From positions 310,001 through 374,000 of the forward strand of contig JAJTUP010000032.1 of the NCBI GenBank assembly GCA_021399435.1: a DNA stretch of 64,000 bases, written 5' to 3'. The notes beneath the pieces were generated by a model, which saw only the letters and a program-made list of their open reading frames with translations, ran no database searches and was not told the origin of the DNA. The DNA comes from Diaporthe sp. PMI_573. Taxonomy: Eukaryota > Ascomycota > Sordariomycetes > Diaporthales > Diaporthaceae. How positions within the stretch are numbered: position 1 is the stretch's first letter; every line of letters starts with the position of its first letter. Below, piece by piece: positions 11,297-22,597 of the stretch. The position numbers and the translations under genes were made by a program.

Positions 11297-12451
11297 ATGC
11301 TGGCCGTTCGCTCCATGGCCGCCCCTGCGCGGCGCCAGTTCGCCCGCGCAGCTCCCCGCGCCACCGTCGCCTTCAGCCAGACACAATGCCAGAGGAGGTG
11401 GATCTCGGGCGAGAGGGTGGCCAAGTACAACGGCGTCAAGGACAAGAACGGCAACTTCCCCGTGTCCCTGATCGAGGGCGACGGCATCGGCCCCGAGATC
11501 TCGCAGGCCGTCAAGGACATCTTCGCCGCGGCCAGGGCGCCCGTCGCGTGGGAGCCCGTCGACGTGACGCCGATCCTCAAGGACGGCAAGACCGCCATCC
11601 CGGACTCTGCCATTGAGAGCATCGAGCGCAACAAGGTCGCCCTCAAGGGGCCCCTCGCCACGCCCGTCGGCAAGGGCCACGTCTCGCTCAACCTCACCCT
11701 GCGCCGCACCTTCAACCTGTTCGCGAACCTGCGGCCTTGCCGCTCCGTCGCCGGCTACAAGACCCCCTACGACAACGTCGACACCGTCCTGATCCGCGAG
11801 AACACCGAGGGCGAGTACTCGGGCATCGAGCACACCGTCGTCGACGGCGTCGTCCAGAGCATCAAGCTCATCACCCGCGAGGCCTCGGAGCGCGTCCTGC
11901 GCTTCGCCTTCCAGCAGGCCCAGGAGATCGGCCGCACAAAGGTCCGCGTCGTCCACAAGGCCACCATCATGAAACTGTCCGACGGCCTGTTCCTGTCCAC
12001 CGCCCGCGACGTCGCCAAGGACTTCCCCGGCATCGAGCTCGACGACGAGCTGCTCGACAACACCTGCCTCAAGATGACCACCGACCCCGTCCCCTACAAC
12101 GACAAGGTCCTCGTCATGCCCAACCTCTACGGCGACATCCTGTCCGACATGTGCGCCGGCCTCATCGGCGGCCTGGGCCTGACCCCCTCGGGCAACATCG
12201 GCGACGAGTGCTCCATCTTCGAGGCCGTCCACGGCTCCGCCCCCGACATCGCGGGCAAGGGCCTCGCCAACCCCACCGCCCTGCTGCTCTCCTCCATGAT
12301 GATGCTGCGCCACATGGGCCTGGGCGAGTACGCCGACCGCATCGAGAAGGCCGCCTTTGCCACCCTCGCTGAGGGCAAGGCCCTGACCGGTGACCTCGGC
12401 GGCAAGGCCAAGACGAACGAGTACGCCGCCGCCATCATCTCCAAGCTGTAA
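11297..12451 (+). CDS. IDH2: mitochondrial NAD+-isocitrate dehydrogenase subunit 2
   Basis: Single exon, 384 aa, ATG at 11297. Residues 1-45 are rich in Arg, Ala and Ser with almost no acids ([19 protein letters not shown]...), a mitochondrial presequence. The mature protein shows the isocitrate/isopropylmalate dehydrogenase fold: [11 protein letters not shown], the substrate-binding [44 protein letters not shown], the metal-binding NLYGDILSD and the nucleotide-binding [12 protein letters not shown] followed by NPTA. The intact Arg and Asp ligands match the catalytic subunit (yeast Idh2) rather than the regulatory Idh1. It oxidises isocitrate to 2-oxoglutarate in the TCA cycle as a hetero-oligomer with Idh1, which is not in this window. 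Codon use is extremely C-biased, which fits high expression and explains long antisense frames. Confidence 0.96.
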   Translation: MLAVRSMAAPARRQFARAAPRATVAFSQTQCQRRWISGERVAKYNGVKDKNGNFPVSLIEGDGIGPEISQAVKDIFAAARAPVAWEPVDVTPILKDGKTAIPDSAIESIERNKVALKGPLATPVGKGHVSLNLTLRRTFNLFANLRPCRSVAGYKTPYDNVDTVLIRENTEGEYSGIEHTVVDGVVQSIKLITREASERVLRFAFQQAQEIGRTKVRVVHKATIMKLSDGLFLSTARDVAKDFPGIELDDELLDNTCLKMTTDPVPYNDKVLVMPNLYGDILSDMCAGLIGGLGLTPSGNIGDECSIFEAVHGSAPDIAGKGLANPTALLLSSMMMLRHMGLGEYADRIEKAAFATLAEGKALTGDLGGKAKTNEYAAAIISKL

Positions 12452-12989
12452 AGTAGGAGATAGGCGCTTTTTTTTAAGGAAGAGAAATTCGCGCGCACAT
12501 GGAAACATGCCACAGTTTCCCTAGATGCCACAATGACGACCACCACCATCACCACCGAAAAACTTCTCTAGGTCTACAACCCTCGCACACTCACCTACCT
12601 ACCTACCTACCTACCTACCGCTTACATAGAGGGCTAAGGCTTGGGATGGGGCGGGCCACTGCTGGAGTACAGGGGAGGCATGCATACTTGGTTCAGCATA
12701 TCAACTACATTACAGACACCACCGCCTTCGTCGGCACCTTTTCATCAATCTCGGGAGAGGGGGAAGATCAATGGGGATGACTATACAAATACACACACAT
12801 TACGTGCACACAGAGGAAGGCAGGGGGAGAAGGGTGTTGCCAGGGAGCTACGAAATTGTAGACTGTAAAAGTAGTTAGGGCTCTGCAAAGCAATGCATCA
12901 ATTATAAATGCCATCTAACAACTCCAAGCGCGCTCATGCCATTCTTCAAGTGACTGCAATAAATCCACCACGCTCCACACATCGGCTCA
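12452..12989. other. convergent intergenic region
   Basis: The stretch between IDH2 and SEC5 stops holds their 3' UTRs and an ACCT microsatellite at 12592-12619. No gene seen. Confidence 0.6.
12592..12619. repeat. (ACCT)n microsatellite
   Basis: Seven tandem ACCT units in the IDH2 3' flank. Confidence 0.85.
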
Positions 12990-15900
12990 CTATATCGACC
13001 CAGCCATCGACATCGTAGTAGACACACTACTCGTGTCCCCCCTCGCGCCGCCCCCAGGGGCCCCGTCCCTCCGCCTCGGCTTCCGGAAGCAAGCGAACTC
13101 GTTCTTGCTAGCCTCGCGCAGCCTCTTGAGCACGCTGCGCATCTCGGGCAGCTCGGCCTGCAGGCGGGCGCGGGCGTCGTTGTCGGTGCGCGAGTCGAGC
13201 TCCTGGTAGATGGTGGTCTGCAGCTCGGTCGCCTTCTCGGTCATGTACTGCGAGAGCGTCTGCGCGACAAACTCGACGTCCAGCGTCGCCTGCATCAGCG
13301 CGGCGAGGTCGTATTTGGTCCGGGTGCGGAACGCGTCCAGCAGCTCCCGCGACGACAGCTCGAGCAGGTACGAGAGCACCTGGCTCGTCAGCGTCGCCGC
13401 CGTCGTGGACACCTGGCTGTGCACCAGGACCAGGCCCAGCAGCGCCTCGTACACGTACGGCTTCACCTCGCGCGGCTTGTCGCTCGGCGAGGCGGGCGCC
13501 CAGTCCGCCGCCGTGATGCCGTTGCGGATCACGGACCGGAGGGATTCTATGTACGGCCGCGTGTAGGACTGGAACAGGCGCGCGTCGATCTGCGCCAGGA
13601 CGTCCTTGATCTTCATCGTCTCGTCCGTGAGCTTGACGGAGAAGGCGTTCTCGAACTGGGTGTTCAGGCCCGGGACGATCTCTGCGCGGAGGGATTGGAA
13701 GTTGCTCAGGGTCAGCAGCATGCGGACGTTCTGCACGAGGTGGTAAGCATGAGTGTGTGACCTGCATGAAAGGACTGCAAGATTGAACTTACCCTGTCGC
13801 CAGCGTTGATTGTTGCGCCGCTCATGCTGGATACCCGTGAATTGCCTCCGTTCACAACGACGAATCCTTCCTCGGTTGTCCACTCATCATCCGTCTTCCG
13901 AACGGAGCGCTCTGCATTCTCCACCATACCACTCAAAGCTTTGTATAGCGTCGTCACGTACTGACTGCGCACTGTCTGTAGCAATTTCGTAGGTGGCGGC
14001 TGAACAATATCGCCCGCGCCAGGCTTCGACATGGCTTCGGAAATGTACAAGATCTGCTGCATGCCCGTCAAAAGGGCGCTTTCGAATGCCTTGAAACTGG
14101 CAGGCATCTTGGTCACGTCTTTTCTCTCGGGAGACCTGCTCCAGTCTTCCACGTATTTGATGTTCTCTGCGTCCTTGTTCCACGCGGCGCACAGTGCCGA
14201 CACACACCGCTCTCTGACAGATGCGACGAGGGTTCTCAGCTTTTCGAGGACCGCACCGTCGCCTCGGGCAACCGGCGCTAGACTGGCCATGTCGCACGAC
14301 CCTGAGCCCACGACAGAGAGGATCTTGGCGAGATAGTGTACTGCACTAACCGAGTTCGACCATGGCGGCCAGAAAGCATACTTCTCCCACTGCTCTCCAC
14401 GCCGTGGGGATGGGGGCGGGATGCTGCCTGGATCCAGGTGCATCCGAGGGTCTCTAAGCGTGGTAGGCGTGAGAGCCACGCCGCCCAGAGCCGCAGACAA
14501 AGGAGTGCTGGGCTCTGAGGGCATAGGGGAGAGGAGCATCGAAAGATCGTCGGGTGGCGGGCCAATGAAGAACATGTAGACGTGCTCGCGGATCATGTCG
14601 ACCAGCTCCAGTGTGCCCTTTTGTAGATCCGCTGCCCACTCCGGGGTCAGTTCGTGATGCTTCTGTGACTCGCTGTTGTAGCCCGTCGGCATCGATGTCT
14701 GAGTTCTTCCTTCCAGGAAGCCTTGGACAGTCTGCCAGAAGTCGACGACCTCTCCGATGATACCCTGAGAAGACAGCATACTGTTCAGGAACGAATAAAT
14801 CTTCTCCCACAACTCCACGATGTCGGCTGAATCGAACGAATGAGTCTTGCTCTCCATCGACTGCCGTGAAATCGTCTTCAAGTGCGTCGCGATTGCCTGA
14901 GAGCCCGGCTTTTCAACGTTCGCAATACGACGCCTTGCCACCTCGATCTCGACCTTGGTCCTGTCCGCCGTTGACGAAGCCTTGCTCTTGAGGTACTCGT
15001 AGCGACTGAGAAGCCAGATCCATATAGGGTTCTCATCCACACCCAGTTCGAGCAACAGACTTATGATCTCCATGTGCTGGTCCTGGCGCCCAACAGTTTC
15101 TGATTTCGGTGCAGTATGGAGATTGACCAGCTTTTTCCACATTTCCCGCTTGAAAACCTCGATCTGCTCGTGCACATCGTGCCACATCCTGGCGGCCAGA
15201 AGAATTTGGTATAATTGGTGGTCCGGCAACTTCTCCTCCGGACTTCCACCCTGAGAAAGCAGCCGAGCCTCGTCTGCGAACGACCTGGCCTTGTTGTACT
15301 CTTCGACCAACGCCTCGTGGTCTTTTCTCTTGATGCTCTCCGCGATGGCCGCACTGGTCTCAACATATTCCTTATGCTTCTCGAGAGTCGCAGCCACATC
15401 CTTGAGCCTTTCCTCCTTGTCCCGTCCGCCCAAAGCCGGTCCCCATACGTCCTCGGCCTTTGCCGACACGTCCAGCAGTGGGCCCTTGATGCCCGACACT
15501 CCATATTCGCTCTCCTTCACAAGCGCATTCTTTTTCCTTGGATCCGGTGCCATTGGACTGGCCAAACCCAGGCCACTACTACTGCGAAAGCTGTTCCTAC
15601 TAGCATGTCTCGAGTGGGCGCGGGGTCGGCTCGTCGGCGGCGTGGGGTCTACTCCACGGTACTTCATCTCCTTGTAGACATTGTCGATAGTAGCCTTGGC
15701 GCGCACGAAGCGCTCGAAATTGGACTCGACGAGGACCTTAAGGGAAGCACTCTTCTGATCGATGGATTGGGACAGGATGTCTAGGCCGTTCAGCAAGGAC
15801 TGCGTGTCCGCTGTCGAATGCATTTGGGAGAGGAACAGCGCCGGGGAGAACGTGGTCGAGGACATGAGAAATCGATTTCGTAGCCGCGGGTCTTCCTGCA

Positions 15901-16201
15901 CGGGGACGCCGAGCTGCTTCAGCGTCCTGACGACGCTGTCGGTGGTGCCCAACGGGTCGGGCTCGTCCTTCTGGACGATGTTTCCCACACCATTCGCAGA
16001 CTTCTCCTGCCCCGGAAGCATGCTGACTCTGTTGCTGACCGCCCTCTCCAGGGCCTGGTATCTCGACTTGCGCCGGTTGATCTTCTTCTTGGCCTCCTCA
16101 TCTTCCGAAACGTCGCTGTTGTCCTTCTCGGCCGGCCACTCGACAGGATAGGGGTCGGACAGCTGGTAGAAGTCCAGCACGGTTCTTTCGAGGTCGGCCA
16201 T
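12990..16201 (-). CDS. SEC5: exocyst complex component Sec5
   Basis: Two exons on the minus strand, 16201-13793 and 13730-12990, joined in phase 0 over a 62-bp GTAAGT...CAG intron, giving 1049 aa. The N-terminus (LERTVLDFYQLSDPYPVEWP) and the block around residues 130-220 (FSPALFLSQMHS, SLLNGLDILSQSIDQKSASLKVL, ESNFERFVRAKATIDNVYKEM) are hallmarks of fungal Sec5. The rest is helical-rod exocyst sequence. Sec5 is a core subunit of the octameric exocyst that tethers secretory vesicles at the growing hyphal tip and bud neck. The start at 16201 is chosen because Sec5 homology begins there; the in-frame sequence upstream is not conserved-looking. The C-terminal tail is Gly/Ser/Thr-rich. A COG subunit was considered and rejected on the N-terminal motifs. 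Confidence 0.92.
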
Positions 16202-16996
16202 GGTGGGCGTCCGGCCGTCTTGCTGGCGAGTGACAGCCACGAGGCTTCGTTGGTGCACAAATCGTGGTCCAAGAGGCAGGTGGTTGTAACGGTTATGTTT
16301 CACATGTCCACTGCTGGAGCTGTCAAGTGTCCAGCGAAGCTGCAGGCCACTGGGGAGGGGCACGGACCACAGCTTAAAGTGACCTACCCAAAACCGCCGC
16401 GCTCACTCCAACAGCTCCATCTCACAGCTCAGTGACGATGCTTTGAACACTTTGTGCCACAACGAAATTGGACTTATTTCTCGACTGGGTTGATTTATTT
16501 ATTATCGGGTAAAATGAGCAGTCTCTGCCTCTCCACTTCGGTATACTTGGGGCTTGCCATGTGTTCCAAGGCAGCAAAATATTAAAGGAGAGAGAAATTT
16601 AAGTGAGGAAGCCATCTAGCATAAAAGTGTGTAGCTGATTTGTAGGTGTATTTGGGATAGAGAAAGAAATGTCACTTTCATTTGCCTGCTTGCAAATGAA
16701 CTCGCGAAAGACCGATATAAGGGAACACAGCTGTCATGAAGTGAATAAAGCGTTCTGTCACCCTTAATTTACCAATCTCTGCGACCGCCCACTCATGAAC
16801 CCTATGCTAGTGCTTTCACAGAAACATGTCTCAATGAGAGGCTGCAATAGGAGAGCCTAGTAATTAAACCAAGTCATATTGATTTGAACTTGAATGAACA
16901 TTGCCAGAGAACACGTTAAGATACCAAAAGCGACTACAATCCGTTTAGACCGTAACGAATAAGAAGGTCGCGTAGACGATGTAAGTGGTTTCCTTT
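16202..16996. other. intergenic boundary between core and accessory DNA
   Basis: The SEC5 promoter lies at the left. From about 16440 the sequence becomes visibly AT-richer with no coding signal. This is where the character of the window changes. Confidence 0.5.
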
Positions 16997-19039
16997 TTAA
17001 TCCGTGTACGTACGCTTATTAGGCAGTATGTAGGCGGCCCCTTCATACAGTGGTAAACGCTTAAACACCCACCGTTTGTAAACGATGTAAAGTGGTAGAG
17101 TTACAATCAACCCCGTGAATGGTACGGCTTTTGTCCATCCGTCTGAACTGCCCCTCTGGCTGAAAATGATGACAGGAACAATAAGAAGAACGAGATGCAC
17201 TATATATACTGTAGAACAAAGCCAAAAGAACACAAGCTTTCTCCATCTATGACCCAGGTCTATGTTCATCCCAATCAGAATGGTGGTAGCACAAGCACAA
17301 GGGTAGCTTATCAAAAAGAAATAAAGCAGGCCGAAAACACTGATCCAGACCTCGTATAATGAAAATTGGGGCTCAAATGATTTGTTGAAATTGAAAGTTG
17401 TCGCGAAGAGAATGATAGTTGTCGAAACAATGCTCAAAAGCGGTGCGGCGACGCAAATCGGGAGCCATGGAGCGTCACTATAGTCGTCCAGATATTGGAA
17501 TTCTCTTCCCATAAGACCTGAAGCTCCGGTGGCTGGCGTGACTGAAGTATAAGATGAATTGTTTTGCCGTAGTCCGTCGTCCTGAAACGAGTCGAATTTT
17601 ACCCTGCTCGAATGAGAGATCGGAGGCGGCGACTTATCCCCAATGCGAGAGACGAAAATACCAGTAATACTGAAAAGTGGGCCTAATAAGAGGAAAACGG
17701 GCAGGATTTGACCAAAGGTCCATTGGCTTTCGGCTGCTGCAATATCGTCACCTTGTGAGATGATGGCATTGCGAGCGCTGAAGAGCTTTGCAGTTCCCCA
17801 GAGTAGAATAACGAGCAGCCAATAAATCTGAAATGGTTGATATCAGTATTTGAGTCTTGATCTTCGTCAATAATAACAGAATCATACCTCGAAGAGCATT
17901 GAGCTGAATAGATCACAACTCAATCGAATCATGAGAAAGAAAGCCAGAGCTGGTTTTGTGATGGTTTCCGACTTCAGTGTTTCCGATCCGGAAGGCGGAC
18001 CGAATGGCTCCAGACGCCTTAAATTTCTCCGAGCCCACCCACTCAGCGGTTGTCTGACTCGAAGCCTGAAGGCTGTTGACAGAGGCCGAAATAACCGGAT
18101 AGAACGTGTGATGAAACCGAATATGAGGAGGAAAATAGAAAAAAGCATAGCCTGCCAGCTTGTAGTTTCCTCCACTCGAGAGACTTCCGATTCACGTCTG
18201 TCTATCTCGGAAAAATGCCGGTAGCCATAACTCAAATTGAAGTAGCACATAACCTGTGAAGCACGATTGATTGTTCTGGGGAAGAAAAACCCCGTTGGTA
18301 TTAGTCCAACGATAAGCAATATAAGAAGAGAAGACATGAGCAATACACGAATATGTTTTGCCCATGGGTAAGTCTTGAGATAGGTTCGCAGGACAGTGAG
18401 CCCAGACAGGTGGGTCACTGCAGAGAACCATGCAAGATAGACGGCGATCTGCCAGTGACTCGCGTCAAAACCACAACGCAACAGCGCATAGCTACTGCAC
18501 AGAATGCCGAGACCGGTGACAATCTGGATGTCGCATAACATAATGATTGACTGGACCACGGCGTCTTTGTTAGTTCCGAAACTCCCATGGACACAAACGC
18601 AAAAACGCAAGGGAAATAGGCCTTCTCACCTCATCAAACGCAGATCGAAGACGCACGCGTGTGTCAGATGTCACATGAAGCATCCTCTGAATCCAGGTGA
18701 TGAATTCCTGGTCAACTATGTTCGGTTGCCATGAGGGTTTGTCCGGACTCGTAGGACCCGGGAGGGTGAGTTCCGGCTCAAAAGGCTCCTCATCTGGATC
18801 GAATGCCAGAACATAACTGGCGACGACTAGCAGTAGAACAAGATAGGCTGTTCCGATGAATCCTAGGAGCACCTATGGCGGTCAATGTTAGCACACACAC
18901 AACGCGTGGCTTGAAAAGTTTGGGGGTGGAGGGCGCTCACTCCGTTCCCTGAGATGTCAGGATACGGCTGGATGTCGACGGGGGCAAGGCTGTCGCAGTC
19001 TATTAGAGGGCACGAATAATCATTCGCGATGCTCGACAT
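16997..19039 (-). CDS. fungal polytopic membrane protein, unknown function
   Basis: Four exons on the minus strand (19039-18941, 18872-18630, 18550-17888, 17827-16997), all joined in phase 0 with GTGAGC, GTGAGA and GTATGA donors, giving 611 aa. The soluble N-terminus CPLIDCDSLAPVDIQPYPDISGNG is followed by a first membrane helix just after intron 1 (VLLGFIGTAYLVLLLV). About nine more hydrophobic segments follow in exons 3 and 4. A long hydrophilic loop with SHSSRVKFDSF separates the two halves. The C-terminus is short and basic (RWVFKRLPLYEG...KRTYTD). The architecture matches a large filamentous-fungal family of plasma-membrane-type proteins without assigned function. The start at 19039 is the first ATG in frame. 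Three fragments of its last codons are scattered elsewhere in the window (22.3, 26.1 and 39.5 kb), so it belongs to a multicopy family. Confidence 0.75.
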
Positions 19040-20246
19040 TGCAGCAGCTTGAGGTCTGGTAACCACTTTCAGATCTTCGAAAATTGGGTACAACAAACTT
19101 ATGAGTCAGCCTGGTAGCTTGTATAGCAGATCTGGGAACCAAACAGGACGAGGAGACCAACGGTGATGAGGCTCTAAATTTCAGTCAGTAATTAATGTGT
19201 GGCGTGATGACGTGAGATGCAAATTTCCCCGCGAGACTGCGCCGCATCTCAATCAGCAATCTTGGGTAAATGGCAGGGGTGTCTACAACCACGTGTAACG
19301 CGAACAGGCAGCAATGGGCTCCAGATTGAAAAGTTTGTTCTTGGGTTTCGTCAAATTCATAACACAATGGAATATCTATTTATGTGCATAACTCCACTCA
19401 TGGCCTACGGCAATATACAGGTATAGGTAATTACACATGTGGTCCACAGTATCGATGGCGCGCCTTAACGTGGTTAGGAGAAGAGGAAAAGAACGTAAGT
19501 CATTTCCTCTATATATTGCCTCTGATGAGTCATGATTAATAAAATTACTATTCTCCTTTGATCCCGGATGGTTCTCTTGCGGTCGAGGGCTCTCGGCATG
19601 GGCTGGCCTGAAGCTTGTAGACCAAGGATCTGCCTCTCAAATCTAGGCCGGTCGAGTCTGATCTCACGACTCAACGAGGAAGGTACTCCACAGATTTAAT
19701 TAAAAGATGTTGATAAATGGCAAAATTATTTTATTGCAGGGCAATAATGTTTAATAAATAGTTTTATACAAGGAGACCGAGCCTCTTGCTATGCATGTGT
19801 AAGTGCTGAAGTAATTGCTTTTCAGTTTGCATTGCGTGCATGGTAATTTCGAAATATGTATGTCGGGAGAGTTGTTCAATATACAAATGTAATCATTCAT
19901 CATGCTATCACATTCGTTCAAGCCCGCTTCGCTTTCGAGAGGAGTTATATCTCCCACTTTGATGTTCACAAATGTGGAATAGAGCGAGCAACGTTGCAAA
20001 GGGATTAGGCGAGACGAAGAAGCAACGAGATGGCTGCATCGGGATAGTGACACAAGGCGAGGTCATTCCAGCCCACAAATTTAGGCTGAGCCAACATGGG
20101 AAGAGCGGTGGATATTGTTGACGCGGGGTAGGCGGGGCTCTGAGCACAAAAAGTGCAGGTTGCAGGACTTCGACGAGATGATCTCTGTTTTTCTCAACGA
20201 TTTTGAGCAGTTCCTCGACCACTCAGCCGCTTCTTCAGTTGCAAAG
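19040..20246. other. intergenic region, no gene seen
   Basis: AT-rich in the middle (about 19690-19900). Short frames only; no domain, tRNA or repeat recognised. Confidence 0.5.
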
Positions 20247-21889
20247 ATGCCAGTTGATATTAACAACCCATACCGGCACAGTCGACTAACTTCTCAGGAT
20301 TCAATCCGACTCATCAAGATTGATCCTGCCCTCGTCTACGACCGTCATATTTGTTGCATAATCTCTGAGCACGAACTACCCCGAGCCGCCAATGCTCCAA
20401 GAGTCGAATATCGAGCCTTGTCATATCTTTGGGGAGATCCTGCACCTTCAAGGAGAATCTACCTTCGGGATGAGACAATTACGACATGGTACCGTCGTCA
20501 TATACATTCGAACTTATGACTATTCCTTGCCCACATGTGGAGGAAGGAGCAGTTCGAGTGTCTGCTGTGGACTGATCGCCTCTGTCTCAATCAGGACGAC
20601 GAAGCAGAGATGGCACAGCAGATTCCAAGGATGGGTTTGATCTACAGTCAAGCCGAGAGCGTTATAATCTGGCTTGGCTTATCTGCGTGGGAAGAGAAGT
20701 CATTTCAAGAACACAGGGAGTGGATCAAGAATGGGGGCCAACGGGGGCAAAACGACCGCTGGTCGGTACGGCCCCCACAACATCGCTTAGCGATCTGTTC
20801 AGTGCAGGATCATGAGTACTGGAAGAGGATGTGGATCACGCAGGAAGTAGCGATGGCGCAGAAAGTCGTCGTTGAGATGCAGGACACCCCCTCTTTTGAT
20901 CTCCAAGAGATGGGTCAAGCAATGATAGGCTTCAGATCCGCCAACGGTGAGATTCCGTGGCATATTATGGACCTCATTGATATACGAGGATCAACAGGCA
21001 CAACGCCACTAGAGCCAAAGTCCTCTTGGGTGCTGCTTACAGATCACTGTGAGCGCCGGTGTACACACCGCCACGATCATATTTATGGCCTTCTCGGCAT
21101 GGTCAAAGAGAACGACCCGATACTACCGATCGCAATCGACCACAACAAGCCGGCGTCGGATGTGCTATTTGACGCACTTTTCACGGCCACAAATCCTTAG
21201 ATCACGGAGAAAGAGAACCTAGGAGTCATCAGGGCTTTGATGAGCATCGGGCTTCTGGAAGATGTCAACTCTCTGGAGGAGTACAGCAACAGAGACCACT
21301 CATGGAAGTTGACGGAGAACAAGGTTGTCAAGACATTTGCCAGAATTGCATTGGGAGTCTTCGATGCCATGAACCTCATCGTGGCAACATTCGATGGCCT
21401 CACTTTTCCGTATTACGGCATCGAAGGGATTCTTATATTTATTGGGCGCCTCGACCCCCTTGGTGTCGACGAGTTCAGCGGAAGGCTATTATAGGTATCG
21501 TCTTGGCAATAGGGGTGAGGGACCACTCCAAGAGAACACATGAACAGTGGAAGAGAGTAAGATGGCCAAAATTCAAGGCGCAGTCGGAGTCCTTGTGGCT
21601 GTGTTCAAAGCATGCCTCGCAGCTGGCGCCGGGTCAGTTACATGTGGAGGAGAGCATAACACTGAATCGTAATGCATTCCGGCCAAATGAAATCGTTAAG
21701 ACTTGTAGGAACTACCGCCAGCATGGATCCCTATGCGAGGGATCCAAGATGAGCCTCAAGATCCCAGAAAGTGGTGCTCGCTTGGAATTGGACTACACCC
21801 ACAGAGAGAGGGAGGGCTACATTGCTTACGGAGACATGGAGGTTGACCTCACTATATGGTTTCAAAATGGGGCCTCAAGAAGCACCTAG
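20247..21889 (+). pseudogene. HET-domain heterokaryon-incompatibility gene, decayed
   Basis: One reading frame from the ATG at 20247 carries successive HET (PF06985) landmarks: YRALSYLWGDP, LLWTDRLCLNQDD, MGLIYSQAESVIIWLG, YWKRMWITQEV and DHIYGLLGM. The frame is cut by TGA at 20517-20519, inside the HET domain just before the FLAHMWRKEQF segment. A TAG at 21198-21200 then cuts it where homologous-looking sequence continues in the same frame (ITEKENLGVIRALM...). It stops again at 21492-21494, after which a plausible C-terminal tail (GARLELDYTHREREG...) lies in another frame up to 21889. No GT-AG intron removes either internal stop. The first stop is followed by CTA. HET proteins trigger programmed cell death on fusion of incompatible hyphae; this copy is probably non-functional. 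Confidence 0.8.
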
Positions 21890-22597
21890 AGGGCGACGTG
21901 AAATCCTGAGACCGATAAGCATGGGTATAGTCTGCTTTTGTTCCTACTGAATAAGAGATTTATAACGGCGTTTACAATTCTTCATTATCTATCTGCAATT
22001 CTTTTATCTATCTGGTATAATGACGTCGTATGGCCCGTATATATCGCTAGGACTAATCTAGGGGTGTTTGAATTTCTAGTCTTTTAGATAATATACTTGA
22101 TTTGCTAGTAATATTCAAGCTTTATATTATGTAAGTCACTTAAATATACCATATATAGTAGTTAAAAATGCTTATAAATTAAGAAGCTACTAAAGGAACC
22201 CTTACTATGTAACCTTTCTTTAGCTGTTTACTCGCCGTTGATGATTGACAGATTTGTAGGCATACAGAACGTACGTTCAGTTAGGTATTCCGCAATGGAC
22301 CTAACACGGTCGGCGTTTAAGCGTTTACTACTGTATGAAGGGACCGCCTACATACTGCTTAAGAAGCGTACGTACACGGATTAAAAACGAAACCACCTAA
22401 CACGGTCGAGTAGAGGCACAACACATATATTTTGGCGTTGACCTGCTCCATAGACTTTGCAGGTGAGCACCACTCTTTTAGCTATTAATCACGTGCACGC
22501 CTCGTGGAAGCAAATACTTGAGTAACCATCACGTGTACCACAATTCTTTTATCCATCGCTGTGAAAATACAAAGAAAAGTTACCACCCTGAGAGTCT
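21890..22597. other. AT-rich intergenic DNA with a gene relic
   Basis: Strongly AT-rich from about 21950 to 22210. It contains the 3'-terminal relic described separately at 22299-22408. No gene seen. Confidence 0.55.
22299..22408 (+). repeat. relic of membrane-protein gene 3' end between 14-bp direct repeats
   Basis: Bases 22316-22384 translate to a near copy of the last 22 residues of the gene at 16997-19039 and end at the same TAA; the match continues past the stop into GAAACCAC. No homology to the upstream part of that gene is visible. The fragment is flanked by exact direct repeats ACCTAACACGGTCG at 22299-22312 and 22395-22408, which look like a target-site duplication. Orientation is opposite to the intact gene. 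Confidence 0.75.

Noticed and set aside
11264..12508. A 414-codon open frame antisense to IDH2
   Set aside because: It mirrors the extreme third-position C bias of IDH2; the product is low-complexity Val/Gly/Asp-rich with no family signal.
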